Shown here: positions 1 through 5,405 of the stretch, one piece after another
How the letters are laid out: every line of letters begins with the position of its first letter
Position numbering within the stretch: the first letter of the stretch is position 1
IMG/VR virus record: IMGVR_UViG_3300049856_000216
Coordinates: 1-27,154 of that record
Strand: one strand, 5' to 3'
Origin: a virus
Length of the DNA: 27,154 nucleotides
Made by a program: the position numbers and the translations under genes
The notes under the pieces: model-generated
Told to the model about the DNA's origin: nothing
The model's database searches: none
What the model saw: the letters and a program-made list of their open reading frames with translations, nothing else

Positions 1-48
1 GTCCCACAGGCGGGCGCCCATCCTCGGCCCGAGGTTGTCAGGTCTCAT
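1..48 (-). CDS. Partial tetrapeptide-repeat small protein (third family copy, runs off left edge)
   Basis: The ATG at 48 overlaps the TGA of the upstream copy as ATGA (45-48), and reading continues past position 1. The 16 visible codons begin MRPDNLGPRM and go on to GARLWD. This is the header seen in the genes starting at 299 (minus) and 5165 (plus), with the N-D pair swapped to D-N. The repeat phase also matches: three residues after the second Met, then a Leu that opens the first tetrapeptide. Two copies in a row with a 4-nt overlap look like tandem gene duplication. Function is unknown and the 3' end is not in the window. Confidence 0.5.
   Translation of the reverse strand, partial: MRPDNLGPRMGARLWD
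19..48 (-). repeat. 30-bp palindromic header, copy 1
   Basis: This is one of three copies of a 30-bp sequence that starts ATGAGACC on its coding strand and contains a 13-bp palindrome (CCTCGGNCCGAGG). It differs from the other two copies at a few positions in codons 4 and 5. Confidence 0.85.
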
Positions 49-299
49 TGGTCCCTCGGAGCGTCCAGGTGGTCCCACAGGCTGGCGTCCAGGCGGGCGT
101 CCAGGCGGGAGCCCAGGCGGCCCCACAGGCGGGCGTCCAGGTGGTCCCACAGGCTGGCGTCCAGGCTGGCGTCCAGGCGGCCCCACAGGCGGGCGTCCAG
201 GTGGGCGAATAGGCGGGTGTACACGCGGTCATACACGCGGTTGTACAGGCAGTCCCACATGCAGGTGCTCATCCTCGGTCCGAGGTCATTAGGTCTCAT
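45..299 (-). CDS. Small protein with MRPNDLGPRM header and about 16 tetrapeptide repeats
   Basis: 84 residues, not a family I recognise. After MRPNDLGPRM and three more residues, the chain is a run of four-residue units with a hydrophobic first position (Met, Leu, Val) and often Arg, His or Ser in the fourth: LYNR, VYDR, VYTR, LFAH, LDAR, LWGR, LDAS, LWDH. The start overlaps the stop of the DUF6745-like gene (TGATG, 297-301), and the stop overlaps the next copy (ATGA). The 12-bp DNA repeat keeps several frames open, so an open frame alone is weak evidence of coding. Better evidence is that the tetrad register relative to the header is the same in all three copies, that header differences between this copy and the 5165 copy are synonymous (AAT/AAC, GGA/GGG), and that all copies point with local transcription. 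No signal peptide or catalytic motif is visible. Confidence 0.5.
   Translation of the reverse strand: MRPNDLGPRMSTCMWDCLYNRVYDRVYTRLFAHLDARLWGRLDASLDASLWDHLDARLWGRLGSRLDARLDASLWDHLDAPRDQ
49..260 (-). repeat. Degenerate 12-bp tandem repeat (minisatellite)
   Basis: On the plus strand the stretch is built of imperfect units such as GGCGTCCAGGCG and CCCCACAGGCGG, repeated about 16 times with point differences. A unit length divisible by three means gain or loss of units would not shift the frame of the minus-strand gene. Units nearer the header (about 210-260) are more diverged than those in the middle. Confidence 0.9.
270..299 (-). repeat. 30-bp palindromic header, copy 2
   Basis: Nearly identical to the copy at 5165-5194: two differences, one in the Asn codon and one at the centre of the palindrome, both synonymous in the reading frame. 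It lies directly at the 3' end of the DUF6745-like gene. Confidence 0.9.
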
Positions 300-1186
300 C
301 AGCGTTCCCAGACGTAGGACAGCCTAGGATCTGCGTCACAGTCGGCGGGACTCCGTTCCGGCAGCCCCAGCGCCGCATATGGTACCTGCCAAGCACGAGC
401 ACCAAGTGCGGTGGCGCATTGTGACGACACCTGCTCGACATATGTCGGCTGAGAGCCATCCAGTAACGGGGGAGATTGTTTTGAGAGCACCCGTTCGCCG
501 CTGGGCACTGAGTAGAGCACATACTCGAGACTTTCCTCGCTCTGGCGGCTCAACTCCGTTGCACCTAGCAGCTCTAGCGCGCGCGCCCAACCGAGACGCT
601 CGGCCCATGCGCGTCGAATCTCCGTCGTCATCTTCAGGGCTCCGCTCGCCAAAGATTCTGGGTCCATGATCACGGATCTGGGTACAATTACCCCGTGCCA
701 CGCATAGACCTCCTGATCGCTCCAGGCTATAGCCGGACCATCGGCGCAATGCAGTTCCCAGGCGTTATCACGCTCGCATGTGTGGGGAAGCTTGACCGCA
801 CAAAAGCCGTTTTTGTATACGACGGAGTCGTAGCAGTCAGCAGACAATTTGGACACCGACAACAGATCGGCCGTGTCCTGGTCGCCTTCAAGCGCTCCAA
901 TCTCTAACGCCACTTCCAGGTGTGATTGCCATATTTTCGTGTACACACCGATCAGGTCGGATGACACGGTGTTTTTTGTTTTTCTTTGCCAGTCTGACAG
1001 ATCTTTGATCGACTCGAATATCACGATATGCTCAGGCGGGTCCCAACCAAAGAGTCTATACAGAGCGTCCACTGCTGGCCGCAAAGACTCTGGTGTGATT
1101 TCGGCGTAGGTTAGCACGCTGCATTCAGCCGCGCGTTGATCAACGATTGCCCATTGTTCTGGTGTGAAGTCTTCAATTTTGCTCAT
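299..1186 (-). CDS. DUF6745-like protein
   Basis: 295 residues. From memory, the central part resembles the uncharacterised DUF6745 family: a LHCADGPAIAW segment, then YAWHGVIVP, then a Glu-Ile-Arg-Arg stretch running into WAERLGWARALELLGA. Members I recall have a similar HC-DGPA / WHGV pair followed by E-RR-ERLG. Biochemical function is not established for the family. It lies 3 nt downstream of a small gene that also matches the usual partner of this family, and its TGA overlaps the ATG of the repeat gene (TGATG). It belongs to the leftward operon headed by the exonuclease-annealase gene. The family call rests on motif memory. Confidence 0.65.
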   Translation of the reverse strand: MSKIEDFTPEQWAIVDQRAAECSVLTYAEITPESLRPAVDALYRLFGWDPPEHIVIFESIKDLSDWQRKTKNTVSSDLIGVYTKIWQSHLEVALEIGALEGDQDTADLLSVSKLSADCYDSVVYKNGFCAVKLPHTCERDNAWELHCADGPAIAWSDQEVYAWHGVIVPRSVIMDPESLASGALKMTTEIRRAWAERLGWARALELLGATELSRQSEESLEYVLYSVPSGERVLSKQSPPLLDGSQPTYVEQVSSQCATALGARAWQVPYAALGLPERSPADCDADPRLSYVWER

Positions 1187-1189
1187 GGT

Positions 1190-1489
1190 TCAATCCTCGA
1201 TTGCCGAACGGCCTTCACCCTCAACCAATGCCGCAATTCGATAGACGCCAGCGGGCAGCTCGCCGTCAGTGTGACGACCCATGTGGGAGATGACCGTGGG
1301 CGCATCAAGCTCCACAGTCGTAACTGTCGCTGCCCCCTCACCCGTTGTGCGGAAGCGGCACGGCCCGATCAGTGTATGGGGTGCCGTATCGCGCCCGGCT
1401 AGCACCAGGTCAACGGTGGGCGTTAGCGCCCCATCCGCTTTGTCAAGTTTTCTTAGAACCAGGTCACCATGCCGAAATAGTTGTTCCAT
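1190..1489 (-). CDS. Small DUF6745-partner-like protein
   Basis: 99 residues from the ATG at 1489. I chose this start because GAGG (1500-1497) sits 7 nt upstream. A TTG at 1495 is in frame but would lie only 1 nt from that site. The layout (FRHGDLVLRKL near the N-terminus, VLAGRDTAPHTL, then a late LPAGVYRI) resembles small proteins often encoded next to DUF6745 genes. Those carry a GDVLL start, a VLA-GE-TGHAH middle and a LPPG-YRV end. The HAH motif is not intact here. No function is known. It lies between the exonuclease-annealase stop (2 nt gap) and the DUF6745-like gene. Confidence 0.6.
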   Translation of the reverse strand: MEQLFRHGDLVLRKLDKADGALTPTVDLVLAGRDTAPHTLIGPCRFRTTGEGAATVTTVELDAPTVISHMGRHTDGELPAGVYRIAALVEGEGRSAIED

Positions 1490-1491
1490 CG

Positions 1492-3003
1492 TCAAACCTC
1501 CTCAAATTCAGAATCAATCGGTCCGTTGCCACCAGTGGCCTCGTCCGGAGTATACAGCCCCATTGTTACGTCTGGGTAGACGGCGCGCGCTAGGTCGACG
1601 GAGCATCGGTGGCGCAGCATAGCTCGGCGGTATTTGTCCCAGTTGCTAGGCTCGCCGCTCTGGCTGCGGCCCTCATAGCCATCGCCACGCTTGACCACGA
1701 GTCCAGCCGCGCAGGCGTCCGTCATGTCCCACGATAATCGCGACTCAGAGCGCGCGCCCCTGCGTTTCGTGGCGTAGGTCGCCTTCTCGCGCGTGGACTC
1801 CACTAGGTCGAAATACTCGGCAATCCCGCTTTTTAGCACCAGCCCGACCACGAGATCGGCTTGCATTACGACCTTTCCCTTGATGACATGGAACGCGGCG
1901 AGCGACGTTGCCGCGTCAATGCCGAGCGAGCGCCCACGCATGATTACCGCGAAAATGGCCTGGTGGTTTGGGAATTGTGTATAGAGTCGGGACTCATGCA
2001 GGTGTTTGGCGAGCGTGAACGCACTCGCTGTGCTTGTTGGCTCGAGCTGCACTGACCAGTCCTGGTGCACCACGGTAGTCGCCAGCGCCGTCTGACGCAG
2101 AGGCTCGGGTTTCGAGATAGCAGCTTCGTTGACTGGCGCCGATGGCTCTTGTTCTGCTGTTTCTTTCACTGTTTTCTCCTCTGGCTCCCAAATGCGTTCG
2201 TCCCAAGTCTCCGTGACCGCCGCCGGCGCGTCAACCTTTTCAGGCTCGCGAAATAACGCGTCGAAATCGAGTGGCGCATCCGCGCGCAGCTGGATTAGCC
2301 GGCGCCATGTCTGGATGGGCCCGGCGCATTCGAGAAGCGCGGCGCCGTTCGCGGGCTTGATGTTGTTTGGCTCAAGCCCCAAGGCCCTGTAGATGCCCGC
2401 CAAGTCGTCATACTGCATGAGCAGTTCTGCCGCCCGCATGGCGCCGATGCCAGGCACGCCCGGGATATTGTCTGATTTGTCACCTACTAGCGCCAGGTAG
2501 TCGCCCATTTGGTCAGGCGCAACGCCGAACTTTTCGACCACCTGGAGCCGATCGAATTTGACACCGGTCATTGTGCTGACGACAGTCACGCCGTCGCCCA
2601 CGAGTTGGAGCAGGTCCTTGTCTGCGCTCGCCACCACGACAGTCAGCCCGCGCTTGCGGGCCTCAGCCGTCGCAGCTGCCAGCAAATCGTCAGCCTCGAA
2701 CCCCTCGGACTCCCAGCAGACAACTCCGTCAGCGCGTAGCGTCTGGATTGTCGCGCGCAGCTCCTCGATTGAGGCCTTGTCTTTCTCGGTCCTATTGGCC
2801 TTGTATTCCGGGAATTCCGCCTTTCTCCACGATTTTGGCGAGTCGCAGCAGATCGCGCAGAGCCCAGGGTAGGTCGAGCGTAGTGACATGACCTGTCCTA
2901 GCGCCCTATTGCGAGCGGCACTGATCTCGTCGTTCGCGCTTGAGTGCCAGGCGGCCCAAAATATCGAGCCCATGTCGAGCAGCAGCAGTGTGTCGTCTCC
3001 CAT
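1492..3003 (-). CDS. Fusion of FEN/Pol I-type 5'-3' exonuclease with RecT-like annealing domain
   Basis: 503 residues in two parts. Residues 1-250 form a 5' nuclease of the Pol I/FEN type: Asp10 in LLLLD, the Lys/Arg-rich FPEYKANR, GFEADDLL (101-108), SADKDLLQL with Asp128 and Asp130, and GDKSDNIPGVPGIG (174-187), the helix-three-turn-helix that binds DNA. A Pro/Glu-rich linker spans about 255-315. Residues 325-490 resemble phage RecT-like single-strand annealing proteins: IMRGRSLGIDAATSLAAFHVI, KVVMQADL, then NWDKYRRAMLRHRCSVDLAR and YPDVTMGLYTPDE. In phages these activities normally come from adjacent genes. Joined, they would resect a 5' strand and load the annealer on the exposed 3' strand. 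No frame disruption is visible between the parts. The start at 3003 lacks a Shine-Dalgarno sequence and may be leaderless. Confidence 0.85.
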   Translation of the reverse strand: MGDDTLLLLDMGSIFWAAWHSSANDEISAARNRALGQVMSLRSTYPGLCAICCDSPKSWRKAEFPEYKANRTEKDKASIEELRATIQTLRADGVVCWESEGFEADDLLAAATAEARKRGLTVVVASADKDLLQLVGDGVTVVSTMTGVKFDRLQVVEKFGVAPDQMGDYLALVGDKSDNIPGVPGIGAMRAAELLMQYDDLAGIYRALGLEPNNIKPANGAALLECAGPIQTWRRLIQLRADAPLDFDALFREPEKVDAPAAVTETWDERIWEPEEKTVKETAEQEPSAPVNEAAISKPEPLRQTALATTVVHQDWSVQLEPTSTASAFTLAKHLHESRLYTQFPNHQAIFAVIMRGRSLGIDAATSLAAFHVIKGKVVMQADLVVGLVLKSGIAEYFDLVESTREKATYATKRRGARSESRLSWDMTDACAAGLVVKRGDGYEGRSQSGEPSNWDKYRRAMLRHRCSVDLARAVYPDVTMGLYTPDEATGGNGPIDSEFEEV

Positions 3004-3011
3004 GGGCGCTG

Positions 3012-3040
3012 AAGCTAGTGCCGCAAATGCGGGCTGTCAA
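3012..3040 (-). promoter_or_regulatory. Putative leftward promoter for the exonuclease-annealase operon
   Basis: On the minus strand a perfect TTGACA (3040-3035) is followed after 17 nt by TAGCTT (3017-3012), a poor -10. The ATG at 3003 starts 37 nt from the first T of the -35, so the transcript would begin at or very near the start codon. No Shine-Dalgarno sequence precedes the ATG. Confidence 0.5.
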
Positions 3041-3065
3041 GGTTTTTCTGGCAAAGGCTTGACAG
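3034..3065. promoter_or_regulatory. 8-bp inverted repeat joining two divergent -35 boxes
   Basis: CTGTCAAG at 3034-3041 and CTTGACAG at 3058-3065 are perfect inverted repeats with 16 nt between. Each arm contains the TTGACA of one divergent promoter, so a dimer bound here could control both. The RHH protein encoded at 3095 is the obvious candidate regulator, but that is inference. Confidence 0.5.
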
Positions 3066-3088
3066 GTGCCAGGCGCGTCCGCCATATT
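3059..3088 (+). promoter_or_regulatory. Putative rightward early promoter
   Basis: TTGACA (3059-3064), 18-nt spacer, CATATT (3083-3088, four of six to consensus). The ATG of the RHH gene is at 3095, 36 nt from the start of the -35, and no ribosome site precedes it. This fits a leaderless transcript. Confidence 0.55.
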
Positions 3089-3094
3089 GCACGT

Positions 3095-3244
3095 ATGGTG
3101 AAGAAAAAAACGCTCGTGAAGATCAACACACAACTGCCAGAGGAACTGCTAGCGCACCTCCGAGGCTATGTAGCGGAGCATGGAGCGAAAATGCAGACTG
3201 TTTTCGCGGAGGCCATCCGGCAGTTTTTGGCGGCCAGGCGCTGA
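3095..3244 (+). CDS. Small ribbon-helix-helix DNA-binding protein
   Basis: 49 residues: a Lys-rich start, a short strand (KTLVKINTQLP), then helices EELLAHLRGYVAEHG and MQTVFAEAIRQFLAARR. This is the size and pattern of Arc/CopG-type RHH proteins, which bind DNA as dimers through the paired strand. It is the first rightward gene, directly behind a TTGACA promoter that overlaps an inverted repeat, so autoregulation of the divergent region is plausible. Its TGA is followed immediately by the ATG of the methylase relic at 3245. A longer in-frame reading from 2888 runs antisense through the exonuclease start and was rejected. Confidence 0.7.
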   Translation: MVKKKTLVKINTQLPEELLAHLRGYVAEHGAKMQTVFAEAIRQFLAARR

Positions 3245-3292
3245 ATGTCTGACCCGCTACGCGCCCCATTCCCATATTTCGGTGGCAAATGA
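3245..3292 (+). pseudogene. 15-codon relic of a Dam/D12-class adenine methylase
   Basis: The ATG at 3245 reads MSDPLRAPFPYFGGK and then TGA (3290-3292). APFPYFGGK matches the S-adenosylmethionine-binding start of D12-class (Dam-like) N6-adenine methyltransferases, in which it is followed by about 230 more residues. Here everything after the Lys is missing and the stop overlaps the start of an unrelated, beta-class methyltransferase (ATGA, 3289-3292). It may survive as a translated leader that couples the RHH gene to the methyltransferase. Confidence 0.6.
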
Positions 3293-4059
3293 CGGAGCTA
3301 CATCCTGATATCGCCGCGGTGCTGAGTGGCGAGCGGCAGTGGTGCGTAGTGGCCGGCGACTGTCGCGAGTTGCTCCCGGCGATTCCGGAGCGCGGCGTTG
3401 ACCATGTGGTTTCGGATCCACCTTTCGAAGAAGCGGCACACACCAAGCAGCGCCGAGTGAAGCGCGGCGGGAAAGCGGAAACGCTCTCGTTCGAGCCGCT
3501 CTCGTTCGAGCTGCGCTCGTTCTGTGGTGCGGAGTTCGCGCGCATCGCGCGCCGCTGGTCGATCGTGTTCTGCCAGTGCGAGGCGTCGCAGCTCTGGCGC
3601 CAAGCGATGTCGACGCTTTCTTACCGACGCACAGGTGTTTGGGTGAAGCCGGACGGCATGCCGCAGCTCACCGGTGACCGTCCCGGCATGGGCTACGAGA
3701 CGATCGTCTTCTGCCATCGAAAAGGGCGCTCAAGGTGGAACGGTGGCGGACGCAGCTCCGTGTTCGTCCACAACAAGAACAGCGGCGGCAAGCACTGGCA
3801 CGAGACGCAGAAGCCGGTGCCGTTGATGGTTGAGCTGGTGGAGTTGTTCACCGATGAAGGGGAGGTAATTTTGGATCCATTCTGTGGCTCGGGGACGACG
3901 GGAATAGCGGCACTTCGTCGCGGGCGGCGCTTCATCGGCATTGAGCGAGATCCGGCCGCTGCTCAACTGGCGAACGACCGACTGCTAGCCGAAGACAACG
4001 GGAGCACGCTGCACCACGCACGCATCGGCCAGGTTTCACTTTTCGAGGTGTCCGCTTGA
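3289..4059 (+). CDS. DNA methyltransferase, beta-class order (probably N6-adenine)
   Basis: 256 residues. The catalytic motif DPPF is at 43-46 and the cofactor motif DPFCGSGTTG at 196-205. HETQKP (171-176) precedes the latter, as in many phage and restriction-system methyltransferases. Catalytic motif before cofactor motif is the beta-class arrangement. DPP(Y/F) usually goes with adenine methylation, although N4-cytosine cannot be excluded. The chain has a full set of motifs for a small enzyme. No restriction endonuclease gene is adjacent, so host-mimicking protection or regulation is likelier than a complete restriction system. An imperfect 15-bp tandem repeat lies within residues 66-80 (LSFEP, LSFEL). 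The gene is coupled to the relic upstream by ATGA. Confidence 0.88.
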   Translation: MTELHPDIAAVLSGERQWCVVAGDCRELLPAIPERGVDHVVSDPPFEEAAHTKQRRVKRGGKAETLSFEPLSFELRSFCGAEFARIARRWSIVFCQCEASQLWRQAMSTLSYRRTGVWVKPDGMPQLTGDRPGMGYETIVFCHRKGRSRWNGGGRSSVFVHNKNSGGKHWHETQKPVPLMVELVELFTDEGEVILDPFCGSGTTGIAALRRGRRFIGIERDPAAAQLANDRLLAEDNGSTLHHARIGQVSLFEVSA

Positions 4060-4133
4060 CCACCACCAGGAGTTGGCGCTCCTGGCCGCTGGCTACGGCG
4101 TGGCCGGCACTGGCTACTGGGATTGGAGGAGCA

Positions 4134-4310
4134 ATGTCGATTGACTATAGCGATACAGTTGGATGGCCAGCTGCTGCACCGCGCGTGTACAGCGACCCGC
4201 GCCGAATCATGCCGCCACCTACGCGCATGGCTACGCGGAAAAATGCATTGGACCGGCATGCCCGCTATCGAGCACGCAAGCGACTTGCCAGTCTACTGGT
4301 GAAACCGTGA
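4134..4310 (+). CDS. Small basic hypothetical protein
   Basis: 58 residues, not recognised. I chose the ATG at 4134 because a strong GGAGGA (4125-4130) sits just upstream. A TTG at 4056 in the same frame overlaps the methyltransferase stop and would add 26 residues without a ribosome site. The N-terminal half is acidic to neutral with several Pro; the C-terminal half (ATRKNALDRHARYRARKRLA) is strongly basic, as expected for a nucleic-acid-binding tail. Its TGA overlaps the GTG of ruvC (GTGA, 4307-4310). Confidence 0.55.
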   Translation: MSIDYSDTVGWPAAAPRVYSDPRRIMPPPTRMATRKNALDRHARYRARKRLASLLVKP

Positions 4311-4819
4311 CTATTTTGGCGATTGACCCGGGTCTCGCATGCACTGGTTGGGCCGTGCTATCAGCGCGCACTGGCCGACTGCGCATGCGAGACGATGGGA
4401 TTGCGCTCGCGGGTTCGATTAGCACGTCTCCGAAAATAGGCACATTGGAGGGTAGACTGGCGCTAATCCGTAGCTCACTCGCCGAGCTGTTTCGGGAATT
4501 CGATCCTGGCCATTTAGCAGTCGAGGGATACGCCTATCAGGGCGAGCGCTCGCACGGTCCTAACGGGTTTGTCATCTCGCGTATCGTCGGCATGTGCGAG
4601 GGGATTGCAGAGAGCAACAAAGTTGAGTCGTTGACAGTGCTCGACAAAAACACTGTAAACCGCTCGCTCGGTCTTACTGGCGAGGTGCCGAAAGCACGCG
4701 TGCGGCTGATGGTTGAGAGTGCTCTGAAAATCAAGGCTGGCTTGCTGCGAAACGAGCATGAGGTAGACGCAGCGGCGCTCGGGTTTGTGGCGTATTTGAG
4801 ACTGAGGAGGTGGCAATGA
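4307..4819 (+). CDS. ruvC: RuvC-like Holliday junction resolvase
   Basis: 170 residues from the GTG at 4307, the usual RuvC length. It starts MTILAIDPGLACTGWAVL, with the first catalytic Asp at residue 7. The second acidic residue is Glu73 in LAVEGYAY, and the C-terminal HEVDAAALGF carries Asp154, matching the HxxDA motif of the RNase H-like fold. The enzyme would cut branched DNA made during replication and recombination and may trim junctions before packaging. It fits the nearby exonuclease-annealase fusion. A longer in-frame reading from 4163 overlaps the previous gene and adds non-homologous sequence, so I did not use it. Its stop overlaps the next ATG (ATGA). Confidence 0.88.
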   Translation: MTILAIDPGLACTGWAVLSARTGRLRMRDDGIALAGSISTSPKIGTLEGRLALIRSSLAELFREFDPGHLAVEGYAYQGERSHGPNGFVISRIVGMCEGIAESNKVESLTVLDKNTVNRSLGLTGEVPKARVRLMVESALKIKAGLLRNEHEVDAAALGFVAYLRLRRWQ

Positions 4820-5175
4820 ACCCATACCTGGAAGTACCCAAACGATTCGCGGCGGAAAACACCTTCGTCGCATGCGTGGCTGAGGCCTACGACATGACGC
4901 CCGAAAAGCTCTTGGCTCCAGGCCGACGAGCTAGAGCAGTCGAGGCCCGCGCCGTGCTCTGCTGGATGCTCCGAGTGGCGCGACGAATGTCGTTTCCCGA
5001 GCTGGGGGAAATCATCCATCGTGACCATACGTGCGCGATTGCCGCAATCCGGATGGTCAGAGCTAGCCGAGAGTCAAGCCCCGAGTTTTTGGCCTTCACC
5101 GATACTCTGCTGGCTGCGGTGCAGTCTCGGGTGTTGTCGCCGGTGTTGTGGAGCAGGAATTCCGATGAGACCTAA
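4816..5175 (+). CDS. Stand-alone DnaA domain IV-like DNA-binding protein
   Basis: 119 residues. Residues 15-85 match the C-terminal DNA-binding domain of DnaA: VAEAYDMTPEKLL, then EARAVLCWMLR, MSFPELGEIIHRDHTCAIAAIRMV. RDHT plus the following helix is the DnaA-box signature. The ATPase and helicase-loading domains are absent, so it probably binds DnaA-box-like sites as an origin marker, decoy or regulator. Start at 4816: GAGGAGG (4804-4810) is 5 nt upstream; a GTG at 4810 lies within that site. The last codons (Asp-Glu-Thr-stop) lie inside the 30-bp repeat header, which therefore supplies the stop codon. The original C-terminus may have been replaced by insertion of the repeat gene. Confidence 0.8.
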   Translation: MNPYLEVPKRFAAENTFVACVAEAYDMTPEKLLAPGRRARAVEARAVLCWMLRVARRMSFPELGEIIHRDHTCAIAAIRMVRASRESSPEFLAFTDTLLAAVQSRVLSPVLWSRNSDET

Positions 5176-5194
5176 CGACCTCGGGCCGAGGATG
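5165..5194 (+). repeat. 30-bp palindromic header, copy 3
   Basis: It is inverted relative to the copies at 19-48 and 270-299 but in the same sense as local transcription. It contains CCTCGGGCCGAGG, a 6+1+6 palindrome, and the TAA that ends the DnaA-IV gene. Confidence 0.9.
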
Positions 5195-5365
5195 GACGCT
5201 CCCCTGCCCTCTCTACTGCGCTGCAGCCTGCCCTCTCTACTGCGCCCCCGACTGTCCGACCACCTGCGGATCCGCCTGCGCCTACGCCTGTGCCTGCGCC
5301 TGTATCTACGCCTGGGTGTCCGCCTGTCCAACCGCTTGGACGACCGCTTGGAGGACCGCCTGTGA
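5165..5365 (+). CDS. Small tetrapeptide-repeat protein, family copy 3
   Basis: 66 residues. The start is MRPNDLGPRM, identical at protein level to the gene at 299 (minus). After three residues come units LPSL, LRCS, LPSL, LRPR, LSDH, LRIR, LRLR, LCLR, LYLR, LGVR, LSNR, LDDR, LEDR. The period and register match the left-end copies, but the inner residues differ and are much more Arg-rich. Strict Leu every fourth residue is neither a heptad coiled coil nor a pentapeptide solenoid. The ATG overlaps the 3' end of the DnaA-IV gene in another frame. Whether it is translated is unproven, and function is unknown. Confidence 0.5.
   Translation: MRPNDLGPRMDAPLPSLLRCSLPSLLRPRLSDHLRIRLRLRLCLRLYLRLGVRLSNRLDDRLEDRL
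5204..5362 (+). repeat. Degenerate 12-bp tandem repeat, right copy
   Basis: Imperfect 12-bp units such as CGCCTGTGCCTG, CGCCTGTATCTA and CGCTTGGACGAC, more diverged than the left array. Units at the proximal end (about 5204-5250) include a near-duplicate CTGCCCTCTCTACTGCGC that occurs twice. Confidence 0.8.
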
Positions 5366-5367
5366 GC

Positions 5368-5397
5368 TTGACGAATGCCTCACAATGCATCTACATG
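5368..5397 (+). promoter_or_regulatory. Possible promoter before the second RHH gene
   Basis: TTGACG (5368-5373) with a weak TACATG (5392-5397) after 18 nt. The ATG at 5406 lies 38 nt from the -35 start and lacks a ribosome site. This is the weakest of the four TTGAC(A/G) cases. Confidence 0.3.
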
Positions 5398-5405
5398 CCC
5401 GTAGC

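Noticed and set aside
35-292. Plus-strand frame with Gly-Gly-x-Pro repeats, collagen-like at first sight
   Set aside because: It is the antisense of the 12-bp array; a repeat of 12 keeps all frames open. It starts with TTG, lacks a ribosome site and opposes local transcription.
1-299. CRISPR array
   Set aside because: The units are contiguous, 12 bp and degenerate, without unique spacers of constant length; the 30-bp headers occur only at the ends.
2888-3094. Upstream extension of the RHH protein
   Set aside because: It would run antisense through the exonuclease start and both promoters; the ATG at 3095 fits the family length.
3484-3520. 15-bp tandem repeat in the methyltransferase gene (LSFEP, LSFEL)
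   Set aside because: In frame and between motifs; looks like a small local duplication in a variable region, without further structure.
4073-4144. Short frame reading ALLAAGYGVAGTGYWDW and so on between methyltransferase and the 4134 gene
   Set aside because: It resembles the start of a small phage protein, but the only start is a TTG without a ribosome site and the frame ends after 23 residues. It may be a gene remnant; too weak to list.
4163-4306. N-terminal extension of the RuvC-like protein
   Set aside because: Cys/Pro-rich sequence unlike RuvC, overlapping the 4134 gene; the GTG at 4307 gives the normal RuvC length.
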